Below the pieces are notes generated by a model that did not search any database, was not told the origin of the DNA, and saw only the letters and a list, made by a program, of their open reading frames with translations. 64,000 nt of DNA from contig NC_080672.1 of assembly GCF_030247195.1 (NCBI RefSeq), positions 63,332,549 to 63,396,548 on the forward strand, in the 5' to 3' direction. Position 1 is the first letter of the stretch, and each line of letters opens with the position of its first letter. A program made the translations under genes and the position numbers. The stretch is from Topomyia yanbarensis. Its lineage: Eukaryota; Arthropoda; Insecta; Diptera; Culicidae. Below are positions 1 to 10,984 of the stretch, piece by piece.

Positions 1-690
1 GGAAGTACCAGCATCGGTTTAGACATGCTTCGTTACCTCTTTACCCGTAGTATGAAAATTTCTCGTCACGGTATTTGAAGTATACCCCACACCGGGTTTC
101 TTTTAAAAAACACAGGGTCCGAAATCACGTTACCCGAAATGCAAACTAGTCTTTGATCTCCACGAGGTTTGTTTCAATTCGGTCCACCAACAGATAATTC
201 CGCCTGAAGTGTACACGTGCCCTTTAAAATGAGTAAGATACTACCAGTCTTGAGCATGATTTCATTAGAATTTTTAACCGAAACCCGGAATTATGGCATC
301 CAAAATTTCCTTCTATCGAAGTGCAAATAGTGGAGTTCCTGAATACAAAATATTTACGTGTCCAGTCGGTTAGAAATTGCGACACCGAGTTTCACGGGTT
401 TGTTTTGGGTAGAACAATCCAAATACTTCTGCCACTATGTAACCGCCGTCGCACTTAACACTACGGACTGAACTGAAGCGAGAGCGACTCGAGGTCCGAT
501 GACTTTTGAAGGATTCCCTGCGGGTCCGAAGAATACCATCCACCAATTCGACCTACTAGACTGAGGCGCTAATTTGCTTCGCTGATCTCCCGTTTGCCCG
601 AAAGTTGCAAGTTTTGCTCTTCTCTCCCGGTCACCATCTACGCCTTCTCTCCCTGTCCTTGATACAACTGCTTCTACACTGATTTTGGAA
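1..690. other. No gene recognised (left edge)
   Basis: Unique-looking AT/GC-balanced DNA without a convincing long open frame, splice-bounded exon or terminal repeat. I see nothing I can name. It could be the flank of the retroelement-like sequence that follows. Confidence 0.5.
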
Positions 691-739
691 ATTAGCCCCC
701 CTCTGAATATCTTGACAAAGCATAAGTCTCCGATAAAAA

Positions 740-1112
740 AACAAATTTGTATTCCGTATTCCTAGTTTTAAGATAGTTGTAATTTTTACTCTTTGTTAAA
801 ACTATTGTCCCCCATATTGTAAATAGAATTGTATCCCTAGTTTTAAAACATCTGTGAAATTTCTCATAAATATTTGTTCCCCCTTTTGCGTACCAAACTA
901 TATTGTTAGTTTTAAGATAACTGTAAAATATTTTGCAAAAAACTATTACTATTGAATTCCTTGTTTTGAAATTTTTCATAAAAAAAATCTTTTGCCCCCG
1001 CTCTTGTATATAGAATATTATTTCTAGTCTTAAGATAGTAAAAGATGTAAAATTTTTCTCTTCCATAAAAAAAATTGCAACATTGTAACTTCCTAGTTTT
1101 AAGATATCCGCA
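740..1112. repeat. Degenerate tandem repeat with CCTAGTTTTAAGATA core
   Basis: The string CCTAGTTTTAAGATA or a close variant recurs about every 60 to 75 bases, followed each time by an A/T-rich TGTAAAATTTTTC-like stretch and a short C-run. About 108 bp of it (1001-1112) recurs nearly unchanged at 3543-3655, so this is dispersed repetitive DNA, perhaps the 3' part of a retrotransposon. A 212-codon minus-strand frame over 692-1330 follows the repeat and has no recognisable domain, so I do not call it a gene. Confidence 0.6.
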
Positions 1113-1365
1113 TTTGTTTTTTTAACGGGCTGATAGGACTGCAGCTTATAGCTTGAGGGATCTCGGTCCGTCCCGCGAGACAAAATTTGCAAAATCGGAA
1201 GGATTAGCGACTGTCCGCCAATTAAACACCGGTCCTCGGGAGGAGGACTAAATTTTGCACCTGTTTGTCTCGAAGTGTGTAACGTCAAGTTCTCTATTTT
1301 GTCTGGTCCAATGTATCCTGCTCCTAACAACGCGTGCTAAGTCGTCAGTGATGCAATTAAAACTT

Positions 1366-1682
1366 CGCATTGATTCCGCTTCTATTTTCTTCCTGATCTC
1401 CTCATGGGTCCCCTAGGTCAGAAGCGGATCAATCGACTGTTAAGTAAATTAGAGATCGCAGTCAGCCGTGATGTCCGCGAATTTCATACATACATACAAA
1501 CTATTTGGCGCAAGTTCAGAGCATGTAACGTCGTGTCATCTAGTCTGTCATCCTATAGAAAATCATCCAACCACCGCCTTGGGGTCAACGTCATATTGGC
1601 AAATTTCGCATTGAATCCGCTTCTGTCTCTTCCTAATCTCCTTTTTGTCTCCTAGGTCCGAAGCAGATCAATCGACTATTAA
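1366..1682. repeat. Direct repeat pair of about 77 bp, period about 240 bp
   Basis: 1366-1443 and 1606-1682 are near-copies: both start TCGCATTGA, contain CCTAGGTC and GATCAATCGACT, and end in TTAA. The segment between them is not obviously repeated. This could be two arms of a tandem duplication or solo remnants of a terminal repeat. No coding function is evident. Confidence 0.6.
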
Positions 1683-1689
1683 TTGAAAC

Positions 1690-3020
1690 GGTAAACATAC
1701 TAGCAGTATTAGTCCTTACTCGCGAATACTTTTCCTTCAACTGTGCTGTTTCTTCTCTTTCTTATAACTCGATTATCCCTGTTCTAGTCAATATACATAT
1801 TCATTACATTATGATCCAGGCAAACTCTTAATGTTTCTATTATTATTATCCTGAGTAGCTATCCTGCCAATAAAGGCGTAAGAAATATTTATCCACTATT
1901 AACCATAAAGTTAACTCGAACCGAATGTCCGCCTGGTTCGACTCGAATAGACCACACCGACCCGAAAGGGTTGCTTATCATTTCTGAGAGCCGGTGTGCT
2001 TGGTCGAGTTTAGTAATCATTAGAACAAGTCCTGAATAGTTAACTATCTCTTAAGTGCCAGTCCTGCACTCCTTTCCTGAACTAGCCTCATACTCACGAT
2101 CTAAAGAGTCGACAACTAGTGGGATCCACATGTCCCCCACCCAAGCGAATTGATCAACTTGCAAGTAGGAGCACATATCTACCAACCAGCCTAGAAGACT
2201 TCCGAATCAATGAGAATGGACCATGCCAGTCGAAGGCCACAGGCCCAGCGCCATCTCGTACAGTGTCATTGTCATTTCTCAAAATGAGAACCTATAAAGC
2301 CTAACTGTTCGTATGTGCTAGTCCGTATAGGTTTTGGTTTGCTGAAACGAAACAAGAAAAGCAAAAGAATTGTGATTAGTATCGTAGCTATAATAAATAA
2401 ACACACGATTTCTCCACTGTTGTCGGTTTCCCTGTTCGCAATCCTCCCTCCTGTTCCTGATCTGTTTGGGCCACTGGCTTTCCGTTTCCTTGGCCGTCCC
2501 GCTCTCCCGCACCGATCCGCACACATCGTAGTAGGAGAAACAAATGAAAAGACAAAACAAAATGAAAATAAATGGACGTCTGCTATCTGTGCCTAAATTG
2601 ATGTTGCTTCTCCGTTTTGCACGACCCAGGGGGGACTTTTGCCTTGATCCCAATGCTCTGTCACCGATGTTACGTGATATTTGTTATGGAATATTCTTTG
2701 CTTGGAGGCCATTCATAAACAATGTTGTTCGTTTTTATCCCTGATCCGCTGATACGTCTAAAATTCATTTTTAGTTTTTATCTCATTACGTGACGCTCTT
2801 CCCCTATTGTCAATATTCGATATCATTTATGAATGGTCCCCTGGTGATATATTTAGAGGAGACAATCCAATGAAAAATAGGATTGACAGGATTTTAGTGC
2901 GCTCTTGGCGCCTTGTGTCACATCTTCATGTTTGTTATACATACTAAGAATACCAAAGCATGTGATGCGATGACCGGAAGATTAGAGAAGCAACTCCTCC
3001 CCTTCCCCCCAACAACGTAC
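1690..3020. other. Intergenic DNA, nothing recognised
   Basis: Short overlapping frames occur on both strands around 2270-2740 but have no recognisable motif, no codon signature and conflicting frames. No terminal inverted repeat or tandem array was seen. Confidence 0.45.
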
Positions 3021-3024
3021 AGCA

Positions 3025-3427
3025 ATGTATGCAGCAAAAAGAAAAGCGCACGACGGGAACCGCATTAATAATGGAAATGCGCAAAACAATGAGCACTACG
3101 GCGAGCCAACTAACACCTCCGACGACGAAACGACTGCGGACAGCGATAGCAGTTCTGGTGAACTTTGGGGCGTCTCAACACCAACCACGACGCTAACAAA
3201 AAACAGCAAGTATGCTTGGAAATGAGATACTGGACGAATTGGAAGTGGAACTACCCTTGCTAAATATCTTTACACTCCCACTTTGCGCCCCTTGGAAGAG
3301 AACTCGAATTCCCGTGGACAAAAGCCTTCTCCAAGCAGTCCGAGAAGCATCCAGCAACGAAGCCATCCAGCAAACTTTTCTGATACTGATACTGATTTCA
3401 TCGCTCTATATTTACGGACGGTTCTAG
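3025..3427 (+). other. Possible degraded retroelement ORF, unrecognised
   Basis: Two overlapping open frames (3025-3225 and 3212-3427) would encode an acidic, Ser/Thr/Asp-rich peptide and then a hydrophobic-ended peptide. If joined by a one-base frameshift they would give about 130 residues. A run of Asp and Ser (DSDSSSGEL) is visible. The neighbour at 3543 is a repeat shared with 740-1112, which suggests both belong to an old retroelement. I do not recognise the protein and give it no function. Confidence 0.2.
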
Positions 3428-3542
3428 GAAAGGAAACAAGAGCAGGCACAGTGTAATCTGCGATGAATTTGTTTCGAGGCGACGAATCAACGACATGAGT
3501 AGTATCTACGCAACTTTTTTAACTTTTACAGCATTTTTTTTT

Positions 3543-3655
3543 TGTATATAGAATCTTATTTCTAGTCTTAAGATAGCTGTAAAATTTTTCTCTTCCATAA
3601 AAAAAATATTGCGACATGGTAACTTCCTAGTTTTAAGATATCCGCATCTGTACCT
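3543..3655. repeat. Second copy of the CCTAGTTTTAAGATA repeat
   Basis: Nearly identical to 1001-1112, including GTATATAGAAT, the CTCTTCCATAAAAAAAAT run and the final CCTAGTTTTAAGATATCCGCAT. An A-rich tail with ATAAACGAAATGAATAAAAA follows directly, which looks like the 3' end of a retroelement. Confidence 0.6.
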
Positions 3656-3679
3656 ATCAAATAAACGAAATGAATAAAA

Positions 3680-5018
3680 AATCCAAATGCTTCTTCTGAG
3701 TCCTTAGTCAAAACGCTCTATTATTTGACACAGTAAAAAAAATTGAATCTTCTCTTCGACGCGAAATTTTGGAATGAGTTAGGATTTGAAATAATCCGCG
3801 AGAATCTTCCATAAAGCAGTTAATAACACGGTAGCACTACACGAAACAACTCAATGAAATCGACGGCAGCATGCTTCAAATAACACCTGTTCAGATGACC
3901 CACTGTCGGCCGAAACCGACCACCACTTTCCCTCGAAGACAAATGATCCATGTTAATCACTGGAACATCGCTGTGAACAAAACTGATTTATGCCACACCA
4001 TTATGAAACAGCCACAAATCATAAACTGATGAAACCGTAGCACGGAATGAGCCGGTTAGCCAAAAGCAAACAACGGTGCTGTCATGTGGGTAGGCCAGGT
4101 TTGAGACGGTTGCTTATGCTAATCATCATTCCGTAGTCATGCAACTGTTTCCCACAAACGCTTAGGCTGAGGTAGCTTTGCCTGACTTCTCATTCGTGTT
4201 TCCATCATACCGAAAAATAAATCCGAGATGAGAATCGCGGTGACAAGAGTCACACAAATTGTTCACCATGAGAATTCCTAGACAAAATTACAACCGAGAT
4301 TGATAAGGGAGAGGGGACGAAGATGCAATGAAACAAAATAGCATTAGTAAGTCATTTGCTCCAGTTGCACCTCGTGATGGGAAACATTTCACTCGTTCAA
4401 TTGCCCATTACATCGCAGATGCCCCAAATCCATGCTTCGGCGAACCGTACTTTGATTAGCGATCGTTCATTCAATTACGCCGCTAGTGATCCATCGGGGG
4501 TGTTGCGAAGTGATTCGTGGTGTGAACAGATTGAGATTGGAATTAAATTAGGCTTAAGTACAGGGTAGATGTAAACTAGGGTAGAAATTATCAAACCACG
4601 AAATCGATTCGATTCGGTTGGATTGGGATCGGTTGCGTGTTTTGTTCGATAAGAAAAAAAAAATGCTTCCATTGAATAATGACGTACTTATTTATAGCAT
4701 TAGTGCAGTTTAATCAGGTCGGAGGCGAAGTTCGAATTCTTCTCTCCTAATATGCTGGTACTGTGCAATCCGTACTCGCTACATTCTAGCGGTATGAAAT
4801 GTAATTTTATCTAATATACACCAATAAATTGATCTTATTTGGGGCAACTATAAACACCAAGCGCATTTACAAAGTTTTGGCCAATAAATTCCTTTCTGAT
4901 AAATATAAAAATTCCAATTTCGACTTAGTTCAAAACATTATTTCAATTCAGAAAGCTCGTGAGGTTTTTTTACTTTAAGATTAAATGAGGTGGTATTACT
5001 TAGCGAAAATAAATGACA
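3680..5018. other. Intergenic DNA downstream of the SMYD4-like gene
   Basis: No recognisable gene. This lies 3' of the minus-strand SMYD4-like gene. I did not find a clear AATAAA on the minus strand immediately after the stop, so the 3' end of that transcript is not placed. Confidence 0.45.
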
Positions 5019-6714
5019 TCAAAGTGTTGAACGGATTCGGGCGTTTAGTTCAGCAACTCTCCTGTCTCTGTACATCTCCCACGCAATGGCTAACGCTCTC
5101 AGTGGATACTGATTATCATACTTCTGCAGAAATTCTTCCAGAGCGCGTAGATTTTTTTCTCCTTTTATTTCACTGATAGCTTCAAGCTCGCTCCTCAACA
5201 CTACGTTCTCCTGCATTGCACTCACTTGTGGATAATCCATGATGCAACCAAGACATTGGCAAAAGATTCTGTATTTATCCTGCAGCATCGTTTGTCGCTC
5301 CTTCTTTGGCATTCTATTGGTATTATATTCGAAGCTAGAAAGAGGTAACATCATTCTGAGTTCCAAAATATGGATTTGTGTATACAAGTACTTACAGATA
5401 GCATTGAACCATTCGCTCGCCAGCTTTGATTGGGCGTTTCACCAAAAGCGCCCTTTGTCGCCCGAGCTGACATTGTTCCACATTCGGCACACAAGAATGA
5501 TTAACCATTCTTATACACGGGTAGAAGCACGTCGCACCAACAATACGCTCATCGTAAATACGTGGAACATGCGTAAACAATCGATACAGGATCTCCATCA
5601 ACAAACTTTTATTCTTGTATGAAATGCGTTGATTTTGGAAGGAATCGTTCTCTTCCACAAGAATGTGATAGACCAGAATACTGAAAAATTGCTGAATTAT
5701 AATGTCGTTTGGTTGGGCTTCCTTCAACATCGACTCCTCTGTGGCTAAGACGTGAAAAGCTAAATGGCTCACTTCTACTTCCACCGGATTCCGATAGCGA
5801 TCCAAGTTCTCTTTGTATTGCAGACTAAAATCTTCTGCATCGTCCAACAGTTTACCGGCAGCCATCCAAAACAGGCGCAATAACAGCTGAAACATTTCCT
5901 TCAGTCCGGTCCCTTTAAAGAGAACCTTCATATCTTGCACGGTCTCACACTCAAACCGATGATACTGGTTAAAGGCATTCGTACGGCACTGTTCCGAACA
6001 GTACATAACGTCACAGCAGATTTGGCAAGGAATCAGATCAAAGCCGTTGGCAATGCCACAGTGGCTACATTTGCAGTAGATCGATTTAGGAAAGATAGAC
6101 AGTACAGCTGCTCTTTCGGCCAGAACCACGGTTCCCACCTGCAGATCAGTCTTAGCAATATATCCTCCGCCACCGCCTGGGTTATATACAAACTGTAAAT
6201 CAGATTCGACTCCACAGAAATCAACTTCCAGCAAAGGGGACTGCTTCCTCTCAGTCGAACAGTCCTGTAGCAATGTGAGACTCCTTTCTTCTCGCTGCAA
6301 CAGCTTGTCCATCTTATTTCTTGGATAGTTATTCGCCTTTGCTAGCTGGATATTGTTAAAACACTTACGGTACTGTTTTTGGGTGAAATATACCGCTGAC
6401 CTGTTAGCGTATCCCAATCCTAGATCTTCCGACCCTTCAGGAGCATAGCAAATACTTTCATTGTATAGCCGCAAAGCTGCATCCAGTTCTGCCGGTTGTT
6501 TCTTGTAGCACTTGTTCGCCTTCTCGCGCAGTTCTCTGGCCCGGTTTATATCCTTTATCGGTAGCGTTTTCGGAAATGGCCAAAAATTTCGTTCGAAGCA
6601 TCGATGTACTTCATTCAACGACTCGGGCTTAGCTCCGATTCGTGACAACACCCAACTTGCGGCCAATTCAAGTGCCGGACAGTCCGACTGTTGGGTCACT
6701 TTCGGAAGGAACAT
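5019..6714 (-). CDS. SMYD4-like SET and MYND domain protein (two exons)
   Basis: Predicted 544-residue protein encoded by 6714-5396 joined to 5334-5019. The intron 5395-5335 (61 bp) has a GTAAGT donor and a TTTCTAG acceptor, and joining restores the frame across ...MVQCYL / FEYNTNRM.... Seen: a TPR-like helical region at about residues 55-150; a MYND zinc finger at about 214-256 with the expected Cys pairs and final His252/Cys256; the SET motif NHSCVPN at about 405-411; and a post-SET CQCLGC in exon 2. A Gly-rich NPGGGGGYIA marks the start of SET. Family knowledge: TPR before the split SET/MYND is the SMYD4 arrangement, and these act as lysine methyltransferases or as cofactor-binding regulators. 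The substrate cannot be inferred. The start is the first ATG; the frame stays open about 17 codons upstream without a Met, so an upstream coding exon cannot be excluded. No frameshift or stop was seen. Confidence 0.88.
5335..5395 (-). other. 61-bp intron of the SMYD4-like gene
   Basis: Donor GTAAGTACTTG on the minus strand at 5395 and acceptor CTCTTTCTAG ending at 5335. Splicing joins phase 2 to phase 2 and keeps the conserved SET to post-SET spacing. The length is typical of short dipteran introns. Confidence 0.85.
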
Positions 6715-6806
6715 ATTAAGCAATAAAACGAATGTGAACTTGCTTTGAAGACTCTCAAAATACTTATACCAACTTCAATGCAACGTACAAATTCAAAATA
6801 CAAAGC

Positions 6807-6865
6807 CCCAGTAAAGTTCATCCGTAATTCTGGCTAGTTCTGCTATAGTACCTATTCCGGCTCCA
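6807..6865. mobile_element. Family E MITE, left remnant
   Basis: Starts CCCAGTAAAGTTCA and runs into ATTCCGGCTCCA as in complete family E copies, then is cut by a family C element. It lies about 90 bp upstream of the SMYD4-like ATG, so it may sit in the promoter or 5' UTR. Confidence 0.6.
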
Positions 6866-6988
6866 CTCCGGTCAAACAATTCGGAATCCTGAATGGGATC
6901 AGAATGAATTTCAGCTCAAATGCAACAACCGATTCCGAAACCGGTTGAGTCGGAATCGGTTGTTGCATTTGAGTTGGAAACCATACTG

Positions 6989-7156
6989 CCCAGTTAAGCA
7001 TAGCCGGAAATGAACCGGAATTCCGGCTAGTTTCAGATCGCATTCCGGCTCCAGTGACACAACCGATTCTAGTTAGAATCGGTTGTGTCAATGTAGCCGG
7101 AGTACGAACTGAAACCAGCCGGAATTCCAGTTCATTTCCGGATTAACTTTACTGGG
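6989..7156. mobile_element. Family E MITE nested in family C
   Basis: Complete palindromic element with CCCAGTTAAGC at the left and ACTTTACTGGG at the right. A central ACAACCGATTC / GAATCGGTTGT hairpin is present. The 2-bp TSD is TG on each side. Confidence 0.8.
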
Positions 7157-7193
7157 TGACTCCATTCAGAAATCCGAACCGGTTCCGGAATGA

Positions 7194-7491
7194 CCCACTG
7201 AGACGTCCAAAAAATTGTTTCAAAACCGTTCAACACGGGTCCAACGATGGACGTTCGTTGAACGGTTATTTGGACGTCGTCCAAATTAGTCCAACGAACT
7301 TCCTTCATTAGACTACCCTCTAAGAACGGTTGGTTTCAAAATCGTCCAATAAAGGACGTTCGTTGGACCAATTTGGACAACGTCCAAATAACCGTTCAAC
7401 AAACGTCCATCGTTGGACCCGTGTTGAACGATTTTGAAACAATTTTTTGAACGTCTCAATGGGTATTTTGAAACCAACCATTCTTAGAGGG
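7194..7491 (-). mobile_element. Family B MITE nested in family C and itself split
   Basis: Outer B copy from CCCACTGAGACG to TTCTTAGAGGG, interrupted by another B element at 7316-7463. The TSD is GA on both sides. Confidence 0.8.
7316..7463 (+). mobile_element. Family B MITE nested inside family B
   Basis: 148-bp element from CCCTCTAAGAACGG to ACGTCTCAATGGG. TA flanks both sides, and removing it plus one TA restores the host B element. This is self-family nesting. Confidence 0.85.
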
Positions 7492-7527
7492 GAGTTTAAA
7501 TGGGACCCACTGAGAAACCCAAAAATA

Positions 7528-8096
7528 CCCTCTAAGAACGGTTGGTTTCAAAATCGCCCAATGAAGGACCACAGAGAACAGACATCCATGATCGAACAAA
7601 AATATTTAAAAAACGTGTGTAAACATTTGAATTAATATACTAAAAACACTAGCGCCGCCACACCAACCTATTCCAACTATCCGTCAAATCGATTCCGGAA
7701 CCGGTTCGAAATCCTGGATGGATTCTGCATGGAATCTAGCTCAAAGAAAACAAGCGATTCCGACTCTATCGGTTGACGCATTTGAGCTGGAATTCATGCT
7801 GGAAGTCCGAATCGGTTCCGGACTAGTTTGACTGGGTAGAGGAATAACCGCTGTCAATTCTGTCACACTCAGCCACAAAAAAAAATGACGACAGTAGCGC
7901 ACCTGGTTTAGATATCCAAACTACCTTCGAAACCGTTAGAGATTTTACACAAGTTGAATGCTGAAGATGGACGTCTGTTATCTGTGGAAAGACGTTCGTT
8001 GGACCAATTTGGACAAAGTCCAAATAACCGTTCAACAAACGTCCATCGTTGGACCCGTGTTGAACGATTCTGAAATTTTTTGGATGTCTCGGTGGG
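7528..8096 (+). mobile_element. Family B MITE split by a family A insertion
   Basis: B sequence at 7528-7569 (CCCTCTAAGAACGG...GAAGGAC) resumes at 7987-8096 and ends TCTCGGTGGG. Twenty-odd bases of another B end (CCCACTGAGAAACC, 7506) sit to its left, so it probably landed in a further B copy whose remainder is lost. Confidence 0.75.
7570..7986 (+). mobile_element. Family A MITE nested in family B
   Basis: Complete element from CACAGAGAACAGACATCC to GGACGTCTGTTATCTGTG. The flanks GAAGGAC and GAAAGAC form a 7-bp TSD with one mismatch. The CGCTACTGTCGTCATG box (in complement) and the internal family-C-like palindrome are present. No coding capacity. Confidence 0.88.
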
Positions 8097-8170
8097 AGCC
8101 GATTGAGTTGGAATCGGTTGTGTTCTTTAAGCCAGATTTCGAACCGGTTCCGGCATGGATTTGACCACCC

Positions 8171-8586
8171 CACAGAGAACAGACGTCCATCTTCAGCATT
8201 CAACTTGTGTAAAATCTCTAACGGTTTCGAAGGTAGTTTGGATATTCAAACCAGGTGCGCTACTGTCGTCATGTTTTTTGTGGCTGAGTGCGACAGAATT
8301 GACAGCGGTTATTCCTCTACCCAGTCAAACTAGTACGGAACCGATTCGGACTTCCAGCATGAATTCCAGCTCAAATGCGTCAACCGATAGAGTCGGAATC
8401 GCTTGTTTTCTTTGAGCTAGATTCCATGCTGAATCCATCCAGGATTTCGAACCGGTTCCGGAATCGATTTGACGGATAGTTGGGATAGGTCGGTGTGTCG
8501 GCGCTAGTGTTTTTCGTATATTAATTCAAATGTTTACACACGTTTTTTAAATATTTTTGTTCGATCATGGATGTCTGTTCTCTGTG
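8171..8586 (-). mobile_element. Family A MITE, complete
   Basis: From CACAGAGAACAGACGTCC to ATGTCTGTTCTCTGTG. The 7-bp TSD ACCACCC is exact on both sides. The target lay at the very edge of the family D element that follows. Confidence 0.9.
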
Positions 8587-8590
8587 ACCA

Positions 8591-9073
8591 CCCGGTCAGC
8601 GTGGCAAACAGAAAGTTAGAAAAATTGAGCAAAGTGAAATTGATGCTGGCAGAGTTTCTGCGAGCATTTTGCGCGATTTGTGCGAGAATTCTGGCAACGA
8701 ATTCGCTCAAATGCAACAACCGTTTCTGACAGAAGCGGTTAAACCAACCGATGCTGCTCACTTTTATCCAGAATCCAGTCAGAAATGTACGGCCAAGATC
8801 TCTGCACGCTTCCTGCCACATCTTTGTCAGAGTTTTTGCTCGATTCGTGCTAAATTCTACCAGGTAGGAATTGCCAGGATCTTTGCACAGTTTATGTCCG
8901 AGCTATACCAGGGTTTAGCTCGGTTCCTGTCAAAATTTGCCAGAAAACGCGAGCGAAACCGAGTTCGCTCTAGCTCAACTAACCCGATACGCGCAGAAAT
9001 CTGACAGGGCTACCAAACCAAAACTTACAGAAATCTAGCAGAGCGGTCTCTGCCAGAAAATTTGCTCACTGGG
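8591..9073 (+). mobile_element. Family D MITE, near complete
   Basis: Starts CCCGGTCAGCGTGGCAA and ends TTTGCTCACTGGG. The body is rich in repeated GCCAGAA/CTGGCA-type words and has a central CAACAACCGTTTC hairpin. The short frames inside it follow the repeat and are not genes. The TSD looks like CA with one extra base. Confidence 0.8.
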
Positions 9074-9092
9074 GCAGCGTTTCTCACTCCTA

Positions 9093-9413
9093 CCCAGTTA
9101 AACTCATTCCGGAACCGGTTCGGATTTCTGAATGGATCCCTCTAAGAATGGTTGATTTCAAAATCGTCCAATGAAGGACGTTCGTTGAGCCAATTTGTAC
9201 AACGTCTAAATAACCGTTCAACAAACGTCCATCGTTGGACCCGTGTTGAACGATTTTGAAACAATTTTTTGGACGTCTCAGTGGGGAGTCATTATGGATT
9301 CCAAATCAAATGCAACAACCGATTCCGACTCAGAATCGGTGGTTGCATTTGATTTGGAATCCATACCGACTCCATTCAGGATTCCGAATCAAATTCCGAA
9401 TGGTTTGACCGGG
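9093..9413. mobile_element. Family C MITE with nested B
   Basis: From CCCAGTTAAACTCATTCC to GGTTTGACCGGG, flanked by TA on both sides. It is split at TGAATGGA / GAGTCATT by the B element at 9138-9285. Confidence 0.85.
9138..9285 (+). mobile_element. Family B MITE nested in family C
   Basis: CCCTCTAAGAATGG to ACGTCTCAGTGGG. The TSD is best read as GA with one extra T on the left. Confidence 0.8.
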
Positions 9414-9415
9414 TA

Positions 9416-9712
9416 TCAGCATGCGTTGAAAAAACTACAGTTTGACGAATAATTAATATCAATGACTTCATCACTAATTGTGTTTTTGGCTCATGAGCTG
9501 TGAAAACTGCTAAGGAGTGAAAACAGGTTACTTGATTATAATTGCAGCATACAGTTTAAAAGCCTGTTCAGCTCAATTCAGATTTTTAATCTTCATTTTT
9601 ATTACGCACAAAAGCAAAAATAGGAACCATGGTATAGCTCGTGGCGAAACCTTCTTTCTCGATAGACCTCGCAGGTGTTAGCATTCAATGGTTAGCGTAT
9701 ACGGCTATTACA
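9416..9712. other. Unique DNA between MITEs, nothing recognised
   Basis: No open frame of note and no terminal repeats. Confidence 0.4.
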
Positions 9713-9719
9713 GTAATAA

Positions 9720-10137
9720 CACAGAGAACAGACATCCATGATCGAACAAAAATATTTAAAAAACGTGTGTAAACATTTGAATTAATATACTAAAAACACT
9801 AGCGCCGCCACACCAACCTATCCCAACTATCCGTCAAATCGATTCCGGAACCGGTTCGAAATCCTGGATGGATTCTGCATGGATTCTAGCTCAAATAAAA
9901 CAAGCGATTCCGACTCTATCGGTTGACGCATTTGAGCTGGAATTCATGCTGGAAGTCCGAATCGGTTCCGGACTAGTTTGACTGGGTAGAGGAATAACCG
10001 CAGTCAATTCTGTCGCACTCAGCCACAAAAAAAACATGACGACAGTAGCGCACCTGGTTTAGATATCCAAACTACCTTCGAAACCGTTAGAGATTTTACA
10101 CAAGTTGAATGCTGAAGATGGACGTCTGTTATCTGTG
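9720..10137 (+). mobile_element. Family A MITE, complete
   Basis: CACAGAGAACAGAC at the left and GTCTGTTATCTGTG at the right. The 7-bp TSD GTAATAA is exact. Confidence 0.92.
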
Positions 10138-10440
10138 GTAATAAATAATACACCTGCACATCCTTCCACTATGCATTTGAACTTTTGGATTTTTCACTCC
10201 AGCAGAAATATTTTTTCACCACATTTGAGATATGTTAAACGTACAAAACAAATCTTGAAGAACTGTTAGCAAAGTTTTAAATTAAATTCGGTCTATAAGC
10301 GGCGACGGGACAAGAATCGCAAACCGCAGTGAACAGGACGAGCCAAAACCAGAAGTGAAACCCTAACGGCCAATTTCATCATTTGAATAAAAACCAATTT
10401 TCGACTATGCAAAAACTGGTTTTCAGCGAAAACCGGTTTT
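10138..10440. other. Unique DNA between family A copies
   Basis: No gene recognised. It ends with a short AAAACTGGTTTTCAGCG / GAAAACCGGTTTTC hairpin-like stretch at about 10415-10440. Confidence 0.4.
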
Positions 10441-10828
10441 CACAGAGAACAGACATCCATGATCGAACAAAAATATTTAAAAAACGTGTGTAAACATTTG
10501 AATTAATATACGATAAACACTAGCGCCGCCACACTAACCTATCCCAACTATGCGTCATATCCATTCAGTATGGAATCTTGCTTAAAGAAAACAACCGATT
10601 CCGACACTATCGGTTGATGCATTTGAGCTGGAATTCAATCTGGAAGTCCGAACCGGCTCTGGACTAGTTTGACCGGGTAGAGGAATAACCGCTGTCAATT
10701 CTGTCGAACTCAGCCACAAAAAAAACATGACGACAGTAGCGCACCTGGTTTGGATATCCCAACTACCTTCGAAACCGTTAGAGATTTTACACAAGTTGAA
10801 TGCTGAAGATGGACGTCTGTTCTCTGTG
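10441..10828 (+). mobile_element. Family A MITE, complete with internal deletion
   Basis: Both CACAGAG...CTCTGTG termini are present. The length of 388 bp is shorter than the usual 415 because part of the internal palindrome (the ATTCCGGAACCGG arm) is missing. The flanks CCGGTTTT and CCGTTTTC suggest a slightly mutated TSD. Confidence 0.85.
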
Positions 10829-10984
10829 CCGTTTTCATCAAGTGAAGAAATTAACCGTAACAGTCAAAATTTACTTGGATTGCTTTGATTGTTTTACTCA
10901 CTCCCAGAAACGTGCATAACAAGGGTTGGTTTCCATCCCTACTTTGAAAACAGGCTCCTTGGAGTGAAATATGTTATTTGAAAC

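Larger units (their letters stand above)
6866..7504. mobile_element. Family C MITE hosting E and B insertions
   Basis: The two halves of one family C element are separated by insertions. The left half begins CCGGTCAAAC and ends CCATACTG; the right parts are TGACTCCATTCAG...GGAATGA and GAGTTTAAATGGG. Removing the E element (6989-7156) and the B element (7194-7491) plus one TSD copy each restores a normal C sequence. Confidence 0.75.

Noticed and set aside
692..1330. 212-codon minus-strand open frame
   Set aside because: It follows a degenerate tandem repeat, is low-complexity in its second half and has no domain.
7823..8203. 126-codon minus-strand frame recurring at many places as a similar peptide
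   Set aside because: These similar peptides (HLQHSTCVKSLTVSKVV) are family A sequence in one frame. Stops and shifts vary by copy and there is no start conservation.
8669..9004. 111-codon frame
   Set aside because: Lies wholly inside a family D MITE, and equivalent frames in other D copies are broken.
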